DNA of 64,000 nt from Ursus arctos (GCF_023065955.2 NW_026622897.1:6143001-6207000); one strand, 5' to 3'; counted from the stretch's first letter, positions 44,734 to 56,929 are shown. Notes: generated from the letters alone by a model not told the origin. Numbers and translations: made by a program.

Positions 44734-46072
44734 AAAAATGTGATCAAAGAACTGGACAGTATGAAACAGAAATGGCAGATTTGATTAAAACAAAAAGCCA
44801 AATACAAATCCTGGAGCCAAAAAATACAGTACCTGAAGTGATGAATTCATTGGATGGGTTTAATAGAAGATTGGATGTAGCTGATAAAAATAATAAAATA
44901 TAAGTCAATATAAGTATCCAGAATAGAGCATTGAGAAATGAAAGAATAAAAGATTGGAAAACATACAAGAATAGGTAAAAAACCAAGAAATGGAGATTAT
45001 AGCCAGGAAGTCTTAATACTTATATTTGAAATCCCAGAAAAACAGGGGAAAGGAATGGAGAAGAAGCAATATTTTAAAAGATAATGGTCTAGAATCTTCC
45101 AAAACTGATGAACAGCATCAATTCACAGACACACGAAGCCCTCTAAATGTCAAAGGAAGAAAAGTTTAAAGTAATCTTTATTGAACATGAAAATATTAGT
45201 GAATATAGAAGACTAAGAGAAATTCTTAATAGCATTCAGAGAAAAATAGACCATTTTCTTCAAAGAATCAACAGTTAGACCAAGAGCTGGCTTTTCAATA
45301 GGAAAATGGAAACCAGAGCACAGAACGCAGTGAAAATATCTTCAAAGTTATGAAATAAAACTTTCACTCAAGACATCTATACTCAGCAAAAGTATCCTCC
45401 AAGAATAGAAGTGAAAAATTTTCTGGACAAAGAAAAACTAAAAGTTTTTTTCTCTCACTAAAGGAATTCTTTAGGATTTTAGATTTAAGAGATGTAAAAA
45501 GGATCAAAGAGAATAAAAAGAGTCAAAATGAGGTAAACAAATATAAATAATTGTGTTACACAACAATAATAATATTCCATGAGTTAAAAATAAACAGAAT
45601 TAAAATGTTCAAAAACTACAGTAAGTTGGAAGGGGTGGGGAAATTTCTCTAAGGTCCTTACATTGTCTGGGAAGGGAATAAAGTTCCAGTTAACATTAAA
45701 CGTTATGCTTTATGCTCTGATAAGGCATGTTTTAATACATAGAATAATCCCTAAAAAACAATAAAATCCTGTAACTACTAAGAAAATAAGGGAGAGATTA
45801 AATAATTAAGATGATTAAAATAATCATTGAACTTATATAACAACCTTAATAACTAGAAAACACCATGTCATGAAGTTAGGAAAAGATTATCAAATTAAAT
45901 CCAAAAAAAGTAGAAGTAAGGAAATAATAATTATAATTTTAGTAAAAAATCACAGTAGATATTTGGGTAGAAGTTAAACAGCTGATTCTGTAATTTATAT
46001 GAAATCAGACAAAGGACCAAGAGAAACCATGGCATTCTTTAAAAAATCACGTGAGAGTATTTTCTTTGCCAG

Positions 46073-46102
46073 ATATCCAGACTTATGAAAAAGTCTGGAT
46101 AT
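46073..46102. repeat. Perfect 12-bp inverted repeat, 6-base loop
   Basis: Arms atatccagactt and aagtctggatat, loop atgaaa. Lies in the old L1 just left of a SINE. Confidence 0.85.
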
Positions 46103-46140
46103 TAAGAGAATGTAATATTGGCATAAGAATAGACAAATGG

Positions 46141-46362
46141 GAGCACCTGGGTAACTCAGTCGGTTAAGTGTCCAACTCGTGATTTCAGTTCAGGTCATGA
46201 TCTCATGGGTCTTGGGATCGAGCCCTGCATTGGGCTCCTTGCTCATTGGGGAGTCTGCTTGAGATTCTCCACCCCACCCCCGCCCTGCCCCTACTCACAT
46301 GCTCGCTCGCTCTCTTATAAATAAATAAATAAATAAATAAATAAATCCTAAAGAAAAAAAAG
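46141..46362 (+). mobile_element. SINEC, sense, older
   Basis: Head 'gagcacctgggtaactcagt', body, tail (AAAT)n. TSD agaatagacaaatgg (46126-46140) against agaagaggacaaatgg (46363-46378), nearly identical. Confidence 0.92.
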
Positions 46363-47770
46363 AGAAGAGGACAAATGGACCAGTGAAGTAAGATAGTCCA
46401 AAAACATAACCATGCATATGTAGCCACAGATTTATAACATAGGGGGCATTGCAAAAGCAATGAAGAAAGGATAATTGCTACTAGATCAATTAGGTATCAA
46501 TTGGATAAAGAAAAAAATGAAAGTTTGACCCTATCTCACATCATAGACAAAACTAAATTCCATGTGATTTGGGAATCTAAATTTGAAAGGCAAATTTCTA
46601 AAAGATAGTATTGAAAAATATTTTCATGACTTTCAGGTAGGGGAGTATTTCTTACACATAGGATACAAAAATTCTAACCATAAATTTTTTTCTTTCTTTA
46701 AAATACACTAATTTTCAGACATGTGCAAAAGTAGAGAGGCTGGCATATTAACCCCCCATATGTAGATGATCGCTTCAACAATTATTTGCACATAAGTGAT
46801 TTTGTTTCATCTGTACCCAGCTCCATCGCCAACCCCCCACAGGGCTCTTTTGAAGCAGATCTCAGGCATCGTACCCTTTCATCCACAAATACTTTAGTAA
46901 GTTTTTCTAAGAGATGAAGGATCTTTTAAAAACATAGCCATAATACCGTTATCACACCTAAAAATTACTATACTTCCTTAGTATACGTAAATACCCAAGC
47001 GGTATTCAAATTTTCCTAATTGTTTCTTCATTTGTTTCACAGTTGGTTAGTCAGAATTAGTTTCCAACATTTGTTGCTGTATCTTTAAGTTATGTTCATT
47101 TTATTCTTTCTTTTGTGTGTGTGTGTGTGTGTTTTCAACTCCTGAAAACCAAATGCTAGAAGGTTACCTCTTCATCGGGTGATCAAGGCACCAGTTATCC
47201 AGTGACCCCCTCCCTTTGGTTGGCCAGACCATCATTTCTCTGACTCCTCAGGTCTGCATCCTGAGGTGATTGTGGGGGGAGGCAAGGAGAAGAGCAACCA
47301 GGCAAAGGGTCCAGGTAGCTGGTCTGCACAGGGGAGGGTGCTCCCTGGGCCTCCTGAGTGCTGTTAGGTCTTAATCTGTATATCTTCTTCCCCCTTGCCT
47401 TTGCACATTATTTCTGAAAGTAGCTCAGAGCTCCCTGTGTTCTGAATTTTGCAACCCTGCCATATAGTTCAGCATGTTCCTTTGTACCTGCACTTCCTAT
47501 AAGTTAGCGGTTAGAGGCCTGATCAGATTCAGTTTCAATATTTTGTAAAGAATGTTGATGTTGTGTTCTTATTAGCAGAAGGAATATGATATATGCTTGT
47601 CTCTATTCTTCGTGATTTTAATATTGATCATTGAGTTCATTTGTTAGCCCAATACATTCATTTTAAAATTCCCCATCATCTTTGAACATAATGGATTTAG
47701 CAGCCTAGATCCATTGGATAATTTACCTAGATCCTTTATTTCATTAAAGGTTGCAAAATGGGGATATTTT

Positions 47771-47964
47771 TTTTTAAAGATTTTATTTATTTATTCGACA
47801 GAGATAGAGACAGCCAGCGAGAGAGGGAACACAAGCAGGGGGAGTGGGAGAGGAAGAAGCAGGCTCATAGCGGAGGAGCCTGATGTGGGGCTCGATCCCA
47901 CAATGCCGGGATCACGCCCTGAGCCGAAGGCAGATGCTTAACCGCTGTGCCACCCAGGCGCCCC
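47771..47964 (-). mobile_element. SINEC, bear-type, antisense, perfect 16-bp TSD
   Basis: Complete and near consensus. TSD aaaatggggatatttt at 47755-47770 and 47965-47980. Confidence 0.96.
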
Positions 47965-48255
47965 AAAATGGGGATATTTTAATCTTCCTTGTTCATTTGT
48001 CAAATGAATTCTTCTCTAAAGAACACTCTTTTATTAACTCCTTAATCTGAGTATAGTTCATATAGGAAAGGCAGGATTAATCCTTGATTCTATCCTTTTC
48101 TGTACCACTTTTCAGAATAATGAGTTGGTTCTCTAACAGTCCCCAATATCGGCTAATGAGATTTAAGCATTATTAATCGGTAGATTTTCGAGATCCTTGA
48201 AGGTTTCAGTATATCACATTTATTATTGTTTTGGTGTCCAAATTATCCCCGTTTT

Positions 48256-49252
48256 TTGCAAATGACACTACAGATAAAAGACTGGTATCCAAGATCTACA
48301 AAGAACTTCTCCAACTCAATAAATGAGAAACAAATAAATCAAAAAATGGGCAGAAGATAATGAACAGACACTTTTCCAATGAAGACATACAAATGGCTAA
48401 CAGACACATGAAAAAATGTTCAAAATCATTAGCTGTCAGGGAAATTCAAATCAAAACCACATTGAGATACCACCTTATGCCAGTTAGAATGGCAAAAATG
48501 GACACGACAGGAAACAACAAATGTTGGAGAGGATGTGGAGAAAGGGGATCCCTCTTACACTGTTAGTGGGAATGCAAGTTGGTACAGCCACTCTGGAAAA
48601 CAGTGTGGAGGTCCCTTAAAAAGTTAAAAATAGAACTACCCTATGATCCAGCAATTGCACTACTGGGTATTTACCCCAAAGATACAGACGTAGTGAAGAG
48701 AAGGGCCATATGCACCCCAATGTTCATAGCAGCATTGTCCACAATAGCTAAATCGTGGAAGGAACTGAGGTGCCCTTCAACAGATGACTGGATTAAGAAG
48801 ATGTGGTCCATATATACAATGGAATATGACTCAGCCATCAGAAAGAATGATTACCCAACATTTGCAGCAACATGGGTGGGACTGGAGGAGATTATGCTAA
48901 GTGAAATAAGTGAAGCAGAGAAAGACAATTATCATATGCTTTCACTCATTTATGGAACATAAGAAATAGGAAGATCAGTAGGAGAAGGAAGGGAAGAATG
49001 AAGAGGGGGAAAACAGAAGGGGAAATGAACCATGAGAGACTATGGACTCTGGGAAACAAACTGAAGGCTTCAGTGGGGAGGGGGGGTGGGGGATTGGGAC
49101 AGGCCAGTGATGGGTATTAAGGAGGGCACATATTGCATGGAGCACTGGGTGTTATACGCAAGTAATGAATCATGGAACACTACATCAAAAACTAAGGATG
49201 TACTGTATGGTGACTAACATAATAAAAATTATTATTAAAAAAAACCCAAAAA
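48256..49252 (+). mobile_element. 5'-truncated LINE-1, sense, 17-bp TSD
   Basis: ORF2 C-terminus plus 3'UTR and A-rich tail. TSD caaattatccccgtttt (48239-48255) and caaattattcctgtttt (49253-49269), 15 of 17. The 3'UTR carries a G-quadruplex-type tract at 49075-49098. Sister of the copies at 18896 and 26811. Confidence 0.94.
48360..48962 (+). pseudogene. LINE-1 ORF2 C-terminal remnant, two breaks
   Basis: Encodes the L1 ORF2 end from [18 protein letters not shown] through the Cys motif (CWRGCGERG...LLHC), then a TAG at about 48567-48569 where sister copies have Trp, then the tail to TEM-like [17 protein letters not shown]. Upstream an extra A near 48359 shifts the frame relative to 48256-48358. 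The 23 bases that the full-length copy lacks (at 32477) are present here, which documents that deletion. Confidence 0.9.
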
Positions 49253-49659
49253 CAAATTATTCCTGTTTTGGCTAGAGGAATACCTTCAAATTGATACCTG
49301 AGTCCTTTTGACATGTATTAGTAGTCTTTGGTGGGTAGGTGACATGCTTTCTCTTGGGACTAGAGTTACTACCAGGTTTTTTTTTATTTATTTCCTTCCC
49401 CATATATATAATCAGCTTTTTTTCCCACTATACCAGACATGATCATTTTGATTAGTTCAGTCATTGTTTCTACACTCTTTCAGTGGGCAGACTAATAGCT
49501 GTGATTTTATTTTTGAAAAGGAAATACATTAAATTTCCAGTTAACATCTAGGAGTACAAGGTTTTTTGACTTCCTTGATTTTATTATATATTTTTTCCTC
49601 TTACCTAAAAGCCTTGTTTCCTAGTAACATTAACATTATTATATCTTATTTTAATATTT

Positions 49660-50310
49660 TTTAAATTAATTTTTTTATTTGAGTAGAGTTGACGCACAAT
49701 GTTACATTAGTTGCAGGTGTACAACATAGTAATTCAACTTCTCTGTACATTATGCTTTACTCACCATAAGCAGAGCTGCCACTTGTCACCATCTAAGACT
49801 ATTGCGATATTATTGATGATATTCCCTGTGCTGTGGCTTTTATTCCAATGACTGACTCTTTCAGTAACTGGAAGCCTGTGTGTCCCATTGCCCTTCGCCC
49901 ATTTTGCCCATCCACCACCCCCTTTCCTCTGGAAACCATCAGTTCTTTGTATTTATGGTTCTGATTCTGGTTTTTGTTTGTTTATTCATCTGTTTTTTAG
50001 ATTACACAAATGAGTGAAATCATATGGTATTTTTCTTTCTCAATCTGACTTATTTCACTTAGCCTAACACCCTCTATGTCCATCCATGTTGTTGCAGATG
50101 GCATGGTCTCATCCTTTTTTATGGCTGCATAATATTCCATTGCCACGGCTTTATCTATTCATCTATCAATAGATACTTAGGTTGCTTCAATGTCTTGGCT
50201 ATTGTAAATAATACTGCAATAAACATAGGGGTGCATATACTGTTTCCAGTTCGTGTTTTTCTTTTCTTTGGGTGAATATCCAGTAATTGAATTATTGGAG
50301 CATTGTTTTA
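49660..50310 (-). mobile_element. 5'-truncated LINE-1, antisense
   Basis: The 3' terminus at left is of the same type as at 38273 ('acaatgttacattagttgca', 'ggtgtacaacatagtaattc'). It ends in the ORF2 C-terminal region near 50310. Possible weak TSD around 'ttattttaatatttt' / 'ttgttttaattcttt'. Confidence 0.85.
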
Positions 50311-50425
50311 ATTCTTTTGCTTTGTCCTGCTACTCCTAACACACATACGCGTGCATGTGCGTGCACACACACACACAGTGTTTTCAGAAAAAAACAGTTC
50401 TACATATTAGTTCTGTATATTATTA

Positions 50426-50618
50426 TTATTATTTAAAGATTTTATTTATTTATTTGACAGAGAGATAGCACAAGTAGGCAGAGTGGCAGGCAGAGGGAGA
50501 GGGAGAAGCAGGCTCTCCATTGAGCAGGTAGCCCAAAATGGGACTCGATCCCAGGATGCTGGGATTATGACCTGAGCCAATGGCAGACGCTTAACTGACT
50601 GAGCCACCCAGGCACCCC
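50426..50618 (-). mobile_element. SINEC, antisense, perfect 18-bp TSD
   Basis: Complete. TSD tagttctgtatattatta at 50408-50425 and 50619-50636 with no mismatch. Confidence 0.96.
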
Positions 50619-50639
50619 TAGTTCTGTATATTATTAATA

Positions 50640-51245
50640 ATATATTATTATAGCTTAATGTTCTTTGAGTTTTTTTTATCTTTAGGATATATCCTCACTA
50701 AAGATCTGCAGCAAATTACTGTTTTAAAATCACTTGAAATAATTTCTCTTACTCAGTTATTTTTTTCTCATTTGTACAATTTATTTAATTGTTTTATAAT
50801 TATCAAACATGAATCCAAAGATAAATGTACAACATAAGGTCTAGCTTTCTTCCCTGACCACTCACTTAATTTTGTTCGTCTAATCATTTTTTATTAGTTT
50901 ATTTTATCCTGCCATTTGTTAAAAAAATGAGTGTGTACACACACACACACGCACATGCACGCACACACATATGCACTTTCCTTTTTTCAACTTAGCAATA
51001 GTAGTATATTTAGTAGTATATAGAAATATTCCGTAGCTGCTTGTATTCAAGTAGTATTCCACTGTGTGGTTGCACCATGATTTCTTCCATCAGTTCCTAC
51101 TGATGGCTTTATGTTGCTTCCAGTGTTTTAGTATTGCAGATAGCCCTGCAGTGCATAGCTAGGTGTGTACATCTTTTTTACTTTTGTGCATATAGTGGTA
51201 TTGTTGGGTTAAAGGGTAAATGCATACATAACTTCCTAGATAATG
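50640..51245 (-). mobile_element. Old LINE-1 3'UTR, antisense (probable)
   Basis: 'cattttttattagtttattt', 'gtagtattccactgtgtggt' and 'gtggtattgttgggttaaag' fit antisense L1M. Contains an interrupted (AC)n at about 50936-50970. Confidence 0.5.
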
Positions 51246-51249
51246 CTAA

Positions 51250-51740
51250 ATTATCAAATACAATATTTGATTAAAGTTAAGTGCTCTACCTTACATCGGA
51301 AACCGGGGATGTACTGTATGGTGACTAACATAATATAATAAAAAATCATTAAAAAAAAATGTAAAAAAAATAAAATAAAATAAAGTTAAGTGCTCTAGCA
51401 AAAGGCATCGTTAAGAGACTGAGAATGCAAATCACAGAGTAAGAGAAGTTATTTGTAACTATCTCAACTGACAGAGGGCTCTTACCCAGAATGTGTATAT
51501 GTATGTATGTGTTTATAAATCTTAAAAATCTACAAGGAAAAGAAAGACAGCCTAACCCAATAGAAAAATGGGTTCAATCTCATTAAAGTTATGAATACAA
51601 ACTGAAGTAAACACTTGTAATGCTAACATGAAAAATACTGCTGAAACCAAGCATTGGAGAGAATATGAAGCAATTGGATAATTGGTGGGATTATGGATTG
51701 GTACAGCCTAGAAAAGAGTTTTCTAGTACTTTTATGGTTT
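51250..51740 (+). mobile_element. Old LINE-1 ORF2 fragment, sense
   Basis: 'gcaaaaggcatcgttaagag', 'gacagagggctcttacccag', 'cagcctaacccaatagaaaa', 'atgggttcaatctcattaaa' follow ORF2. Split by the young L1 tail at 51289-51380. Confidence 0.6.
51289..51380 (+). mobile_element. Ultra-short LINE-1 3' tail, 92 bp, perfect 17-bp TSD
   Basis: About 55 bases of L1 3' terminus ('ccttacatcggaaaccgggg' onward) plus an A-rich tail with TAAAA units. TSD taaagttaagtgctcta at 51272-51288 and 51381-51397 is perfect. Confidence 0.95.
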
Positions 51741-53803
51741 TGCTCTTTAAAAATACTTTTCTTTTTGTCATTTCAACAGAACTATGGAGAGAGGAGGTAG
51801 ATACATGTGCTTATGTTGCTACTTTGAATGGAAGTACTCCTCTTAGTTCTTGGTTCTTGTTATTTGTTCAGAATTAGACTGTGTTTAACTCCTGTTATTT
51901 AGGTGTGTTTTCTGATTGCCAGTTCCCCTTGGATAGGAAGATGCTATGTCTTCTGTCCTTGAGTTTAGCTTAATTTCTGTTATTTTCCCCCTGTACCTCC
52001 TGATTAGATCTCTTCCTCTCTTCCTGGGCATTATATGCTCTAAACCCTTTTTGGAGGCTAACACCTTGAGTAATGCTGTAGTTGGACACTCAGTGAATGT
52101 TTGAGTAATTTGAATTGAATATGGTGTCTTTCTTTATTTCCTTTATGTATTTTCATCAAATCTATTTCCTTAAAAATGGATCCCATTATTTCTCCCTTGG
52201 ATTGTCATTTGATACAAGTACTTGGTCACTGCAAAAATACTAGCCTCTTGCTCAAACTTGGCCTCCCAACCCTCGATAGTTATGTCTCTTCCAATTCCCA
52301 GCGATGGCTTAGAGAGTAATTTGTGGCTCACAGATCCCTCCTATAATAATTTTGTGGAGGCAATAAAGTGGTAGGGAAGATGTAGGTTAAGAGTAAGGGT
52401 AATTATATAACTATAGATCTTTCACTCAAATTGCAAATTCTCAGAGAGCATGGTAAAACTGGGCTCAATTCAAGTTTGATTCAGTATCCAGTATGTCTGA
52501 CTTTTGATGTTGGTGTGGCAGTTAGAGTCTCTGTGCAGGGATGAATGTCACCATCAAGGGGATGGATATGTCCTCATTCTGGCTGGCCTCTGGCATAGAT
52601 GACAGGCTGTGGAGAAAGGATCTAACAAGTGCTAAACAACAACCTAGAACTCAGGCCAAATAATCTGGGGTTCAGGGAACAAATATTGCTTTTATAGGGC
52701 CTAGAAGTGCAAAACAGGAAGCACAGCTACTGTCTTTTCCCAAGAATGGACAAACCCAGCAGAAGGCTGCAACCTGTGACAGCCAGTGGTTGCCCAGGGC
52801 TCGCACAGACTCCACTCACTGAGGTAGATGGGCCTCTGAGGGCACCTTGAAGCCTGGGGACGATTGACTCCACCTAGGCTGGGATTTATCCTGCAGAGTG
52901 ATTCTGGGCAAGGTGGGGATTAGCCTGTCATCTTTGTTCCCTCCATTGGTCCCTCTGGTTTTTCAATGTCACTCCTGTCTTTAAGACCCTTTGCTCTTTG
53001 CCACTGGGCTTCTTTATTCACCAGCCAGAAAGGTTCTCACTCCCAAGGTGAAATGAGCACATCTGAGCTCCTCCTTCCTGGCCTCTGATCCCATGAGAGG
53101 GGCACTATGGAGCAGAATCTTAAATCAGACAGGCCCCAGGGATTGCTGCCAGCGGCCCCAGCACTTTCTCTGCTTTGTGACTTTATAAATAAAAGTTTGA
53201 CAGATAGTGATACTACTGGGTGCTGACAGACCTTGCATGTTCGTCTTGCCAACTGCTCCTGCCAAAGCTAGAAGGCGAAAGAGCCACCACCAGTGGCGCC
53301 ACCACAGCTGCAGCCATCTGCCAGGAGATGAGATGCATCGCTAAGAGCAGTGCTGGCGGAGGAGAGGAAGACAAGAGACCACACTTGAAATGAGCCAGCT
53401 GCTCCAGCTTCCACCCCGCAACACAGCAGGTCTCCTAAGTGGTTTCTTGTTTTCCTTTGCTAAGGTCACTCTGCACACCTCCCACCTGCTGCTCAGCTCT
53501 TTCCTGGTGGATGTTCCGAGGGTGAGCTGTGCCCACCTCCTCCTCTCCTTTTTTGGGACTGCTTTACAGAGTCTGCCCATCATTAGGGCCTGCCTTCCTA
53601 GCAGAGCTTAGGTCACTGTTTAGGGAGGAACCCTCTAGTTCCCTGATCTTTAGTCTGGTCAATTAAAATCAGTTCTCTTCTTTCACAGATCCTTTTCAAT
53701 CCCAGTTAATGCTGCTCCTATTTAGGCCTCCCAAAGAGGAGAGTTACCCGGATTTTGCTATTAATATGCAGGTCAAGAAGGGCTGTTAAAAAAATTCTAG
53801 GAT
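51741..53803. other. Single-copy-looking DNA, no gene seen
   Basis: GC-richer around 52700-53600. Overlapping short ORFs on both strands at 53037-53611 have no recognisable domain. A faint L2-like 3' end may exist near 52060-52120. Confidence 0.4.
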
Positions 53804-54130
53804 GTTGACTGAGTCAACTTTTCTAGACCTCAGTGTTTCCATGTCTGAAGTGGGAGGTAGAATGAATAAATTTCTAACATTTGTTGAGTACTTAAATATA
53901 TGTCAGGCATTACTTGAAGTACTTTGTATTAAGTTATTTAATCCTTAGGACAGCTCTGAAAAGTAGATATTAATATTATTATTATCCCTATTTTACAGAA
54001 GAAGAAACTGAGGTAAGGGAATTTAAGTAACTCTTGCACACAGCTACAGGTGGGAGAGCTAAGGTTCAAGTTTAGACAGCCGGGCCCCAGATCCTGTGAC
54101 TCCACTGACCACATTAGGCTGCCTCTTTAG
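53804..54130 (-). mobile_element. MIR SINE, antisense (main part 53877-54130)
   Basis: 'tgtcaggcattacttgaagt', 'aagttatttaatccttagga', 'ttattatccctattttacag', 'aagaaactgaggtaaggg' and 'ccagatcctgtgactccact' are a nearly full-length MIR in reverse complement. A small MIR-like piece in the other orientation precedes it at about 53819-53860. 53804-53818 is a 7+1+7 palindrome (gttgact g agtcaac). Confidence 0.8.
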
Positions 54131-54779
54131 ACTCCTTTCCCATTTCAAAAATTCTCCAATTTATTCAAGGCTCTAGCTTTTCTCTTGTTTTTTTCTTTTC
54201 ATTTTCTTATCATGGAGGACACAACTGTTAGAGTTTAGGACTTGAGATAATTATGAATTTCTCCTCCTGGTAGAAATGTAGCAAGTTGTGTCTGGATTGT
54301 TAGAATTCTTGGCTGACTTCTGGCCTTTCCTTGACCCTCCAATTCCAGGAACTGCCTAACATGTACACCCCGCCATTCCTCCTCAACCTCCAGGAGTATA
54401 CACTGACTTTTCAGATCAAGTGTCAACTTCTCGTTATCTTCAAAACTTTCCAGCTGTATGAATTTGTGTTCCCTGTTTGTTATCATTGTTTTCTAGCACA
54501 TTCCTCCTTATAATAAAATTGCATTCTTGTTTTCCTATCTTCCCACTCTATTTTGCCTTGAACATTCTCTGTTTTCATAAGGAAACTACTGTTTTACTTT
54601 TGTTTGGTTCTCAGTTTATAATGTGCTTTGATATTGATTTTCCCATGGGTTCCCCAAGACAAACCGAAGAGGTATCTCCCTGGATTATTACAACCAGAGA
54701 TTGTCTATCTACCTCTAGACTTGTCCACCCAATTTCTTCCTCCTCGCTGCTGTCAGAGGAGTCTTTGAGAAAGAACTGA
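54131..54779. other. Unassigned DNA, no gene seen
   Basis: The ORF at 54477-54779 (100 codons) lacks any recognisable domain. Confidence 0.4.
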
Positions 54780-55190
54780 TCTGCCGTATCACTCCCTTGC
54801 TTAAAACCTCCTAGTGGATTCTCATGTTCATAGGATCTTGCTGTTTTCCACCTCTAGCCTTACCTCCCACCCCTTCTACCCTGGCCTTCTCCTTACCACA
54901 TTACTCAACAATATTACCTAAGCACAGTCCCCAGAACCCACCACAATGTCTTACCCCTGCGAGCTTTATTCATGCCCACCCTGGGGTGTCACCTGCCCTC
55001 CAAACCAAAGGTGTTTTCCTATCTCATTTGTATTGTTCTTTATAATTCTGGGACCTGTTCCTGCACAGTTTTTCTGCCTACCTCTCTGCTCTGAGATCAT
55101 GCTCCCTTAGTATGCCCATCCACATCCTAACACTTAACCAGTTTGCATTAACATGGTCTGTTATGTGCCTTCTCTCCCAGACTAGAATTT
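54780..55190 (+). mobile_element. L2 LINE 3' region, sense
   Basis: 'atcactcccttgcttaaaac', 'ctcctagtggattctcatgt', 'ctaccctggccttctcctta', 'gtgtcacctgccctccaaac' match the L2 3' region order. The ORFs here are chance frames in L2. Confidence 0.55.
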
Positions 55191-55299
55191 TCCTGCCCTG
55201 CATAAAGTATATCAAATATTCCTTTGAAACTTTTCAGTCCCCAGGTCTTAGCATTCCTGAATTCTGCTAACTAAAGTATGTCAATCTGAACTGAACAGC

Positions 55300-55410
55300 A
55301 TCCCCATTTCATTGATCAGTAAACTGAGTCTGAGAAAGGTTAAATCACCTTCTGCAGGTCTCATGGCTAGAAAGGGGCAGAGCTAGGGGTAGATTTCAGG
55401 ACTGTGAGTA
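55300..55410 (-). mobile_element. MIR SINE fragment, antisense
   Basis: 'tgatcagtaaactgagtctg', 'agaaaggttaaatcacctt', 'tggctagaaaggggcagagc' are reversed MIR core. Confidence 0.65.
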
Positions 55411-55884
55411 TTTGAGGACTCTTGCCCAAGTTGACCTAAGTAAGTAAATAATCTTCTATGTGACAAGTCTCAAGATCTATCTTCTCCCTCAAGTTTATAA
55501 TGACCCTATTTACTGGGTTGCCTATTTTATATCATGTTTGCTACACTTGTCTCTAATCTCTAGATCAGGTACAGGTCCTTCTTTTCTCTCTGCCTCATTA
55601 CCTAATGGAGTGCACTCAGTGGGCTCCAATCAGTGCTTGCCTTCTGACTGAAATACATCAAAACAAACCTCAGTGCACATGGGCAACACCCTTGCTCAGT
55701 TTGTGGAAATAGTTATTAAGCCCCACTCTGTGCCTGGTGCTGGGTCTACTCTGGCTCTCCCTAATTTCTTCCAGTGTAAGGATGCCGTCAGTGTCCTATT
55801 GCACCCCCAGTTTCTCTGAGATATCCCCACTTGGCTGAACAGTTCTGGCATCTTGACAGAGGCTTAGCAGGGTTTTCTTCTTCT

Positions 55885-56075
55885 TACTGTATAGCGGACA
55901 ACACAAAGACCTTGGAGTCAAGAGATCTGGAGTTGTGTCAGAGCCCGTGGGCCTCCATTCTCCCATGCAAATGATGGGAGTTAAAATACCATATGCTTTA
56001 TGTAAGTTCCAGAGTTATTGTAGGGTGAAATGAGATATTGCCTGTGAAATGTATTTTGTAAATTTCAAATACACA
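55885..56075 (+). mobile_element. MIR SINE, sense
   Basis: 'ctgtatagcggacaacacaa', 'agaccttggagtcaagagat', 'gttattgtagggtgaaatga', 'gatattgcctgtgaaatgta' follow MIR from its tRNA-like head to its 3' half. Confidence 0.65.
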
Positions 56076-56769
56076 CACATATATATATAACACCTTGATC
56101 CTTGTGATTTGTAGATTCCGTGTGTACAAATTTGCCTAAAACAACATCAGTACTCATTGTGCTTTCATGGTGATCTGTGGGCACACACAGGGCTGTGAAA
56201 AATCTGAGTCATTCCACATGCATGTTCCTAGCTGAGGTGGAGCATAGGCAATGCCCTGCCTTCTTGTTTCAGCTCTTTTACTGTAAACAAGTGTTTTCTC
56301 ACAGTCTGTTTAAGTGTCATGTCTGTTGCATTTTTATGCCTTTTGCTCGTGATTTCACAGTTAAAAATGGCCCCCAAGCTTTGTGCTGAATCGCTATCTT
56401 GTGTTCCCAAGTGCAAGAAGGCTGTGATTTTTTCTACAGGAAAAATACATGTGTGAGATAAGCTTCATTCAGGCATGGGTTATCGAACTGTTGGCTGTAA
56501 GTTCAATGTTAATATGCCAACAATATGGAATTCAACTAGATGCCTTTAAATGGAAACACATGTACAACAAAGTTATGTCTTTACTGGTTGATGGAAACGT
56601 TATGACCGGAGGCTCTGTGTTTATAGGAGCAAAGGTTTAGTATTTGCTAGTTCAGTGTTCACAGTAACTTTATAGAACATAACTAATAAGGAATAATGAG
56701 AATTGAGTATAAGATTTTAAGAGAATCTCATTTGAGGCCACTGCTCCTCTGTCTCTGATCATTCCCAGT
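56076..56769. other. Unassigned DNA, no gene seen
   Basis: Short (CA)(TA) tract at 56070-56088. The ORFs at 56177-56389 and 56449-56640 have no recognisable domain. Confidence 0.4.
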
Positions 56770-56870
56770 TCTTAGCCCAGGGGTTCACAAACAGTTTTTG
56801 CTCCTTCAAGATCTTGGAGGATCCTGTTAAAATCCAAATTGCAATCACAATCCCAGATTGAGGAGCTTTA
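56770..56870. mobile_element. Possible MER5-like hAT DNA-transposon fragment
   Basis: 'ggggttcacaaacagttttt', 'ggaggatcctgttaaaatcc', 'aaattgcaatc' resemble the 'tggttctcaaagtgtggt... aacttgttagaaatgcaaatt' order of MER5 elements. Weak. Confidence 0.35.
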
Positions 56871-56929
56871 AATGCAGGTCATGGTCCAGGAGCACATGTG
56901 AAGAGGCCCTGACTCAGACAAAGTCTCTT

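Larger units (their letters stand above)
44430..46685 (+). mobile_element. Old LINE-1 (L1M/HAL1-like), sense, ORF1 into ORF2
   Basis: ORF1-like landmarks: 'gaatcttccaaaactgatga', 'cacacgaagccctctaaatg', 'actcagcaaaagtatcctcc', 'ggacaaagaaaaactaaaag'. Later ORF2-like: 'ttggcataagaatagacaaa', 'gaccctatctcacatcatag', 'acaaaactaaattccatgtg'. Interrupted by a young L1 tail (44584-44733) and a SINE (46141-46362). No open frame remains. Confidence 0.65.
46690..49560 (-). mobile_element. Old LINE-1 3'UTR (L1M), antisense, interrupted
   Basis: 46690-47120 ('gacatgtgcaaaagtagaga', 'taataccgttatcacaccta'), 47400-47770 ('gcatgttcctttgtacctgc', 'ggcctgatcagattcagttt', 'ttgcaaaatggggatatttt') and 49270-49400 ('ttttggctagaggaatacct', 'gtccttttgacatgtattag') follow the long 3'UTR of old L1M elements in reverse. 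A SINE (47771-47964) and a young L1 (48256-49252) were inserted later. Confidence 0.7.

Noticed and set aside
53037..53620. GC-richer stretch with overlapping ORFs, possible exon
   Set aside because: No domain recognised in any frame and no clear splice-site pair. Comparison with carnivore transcripts would decide.
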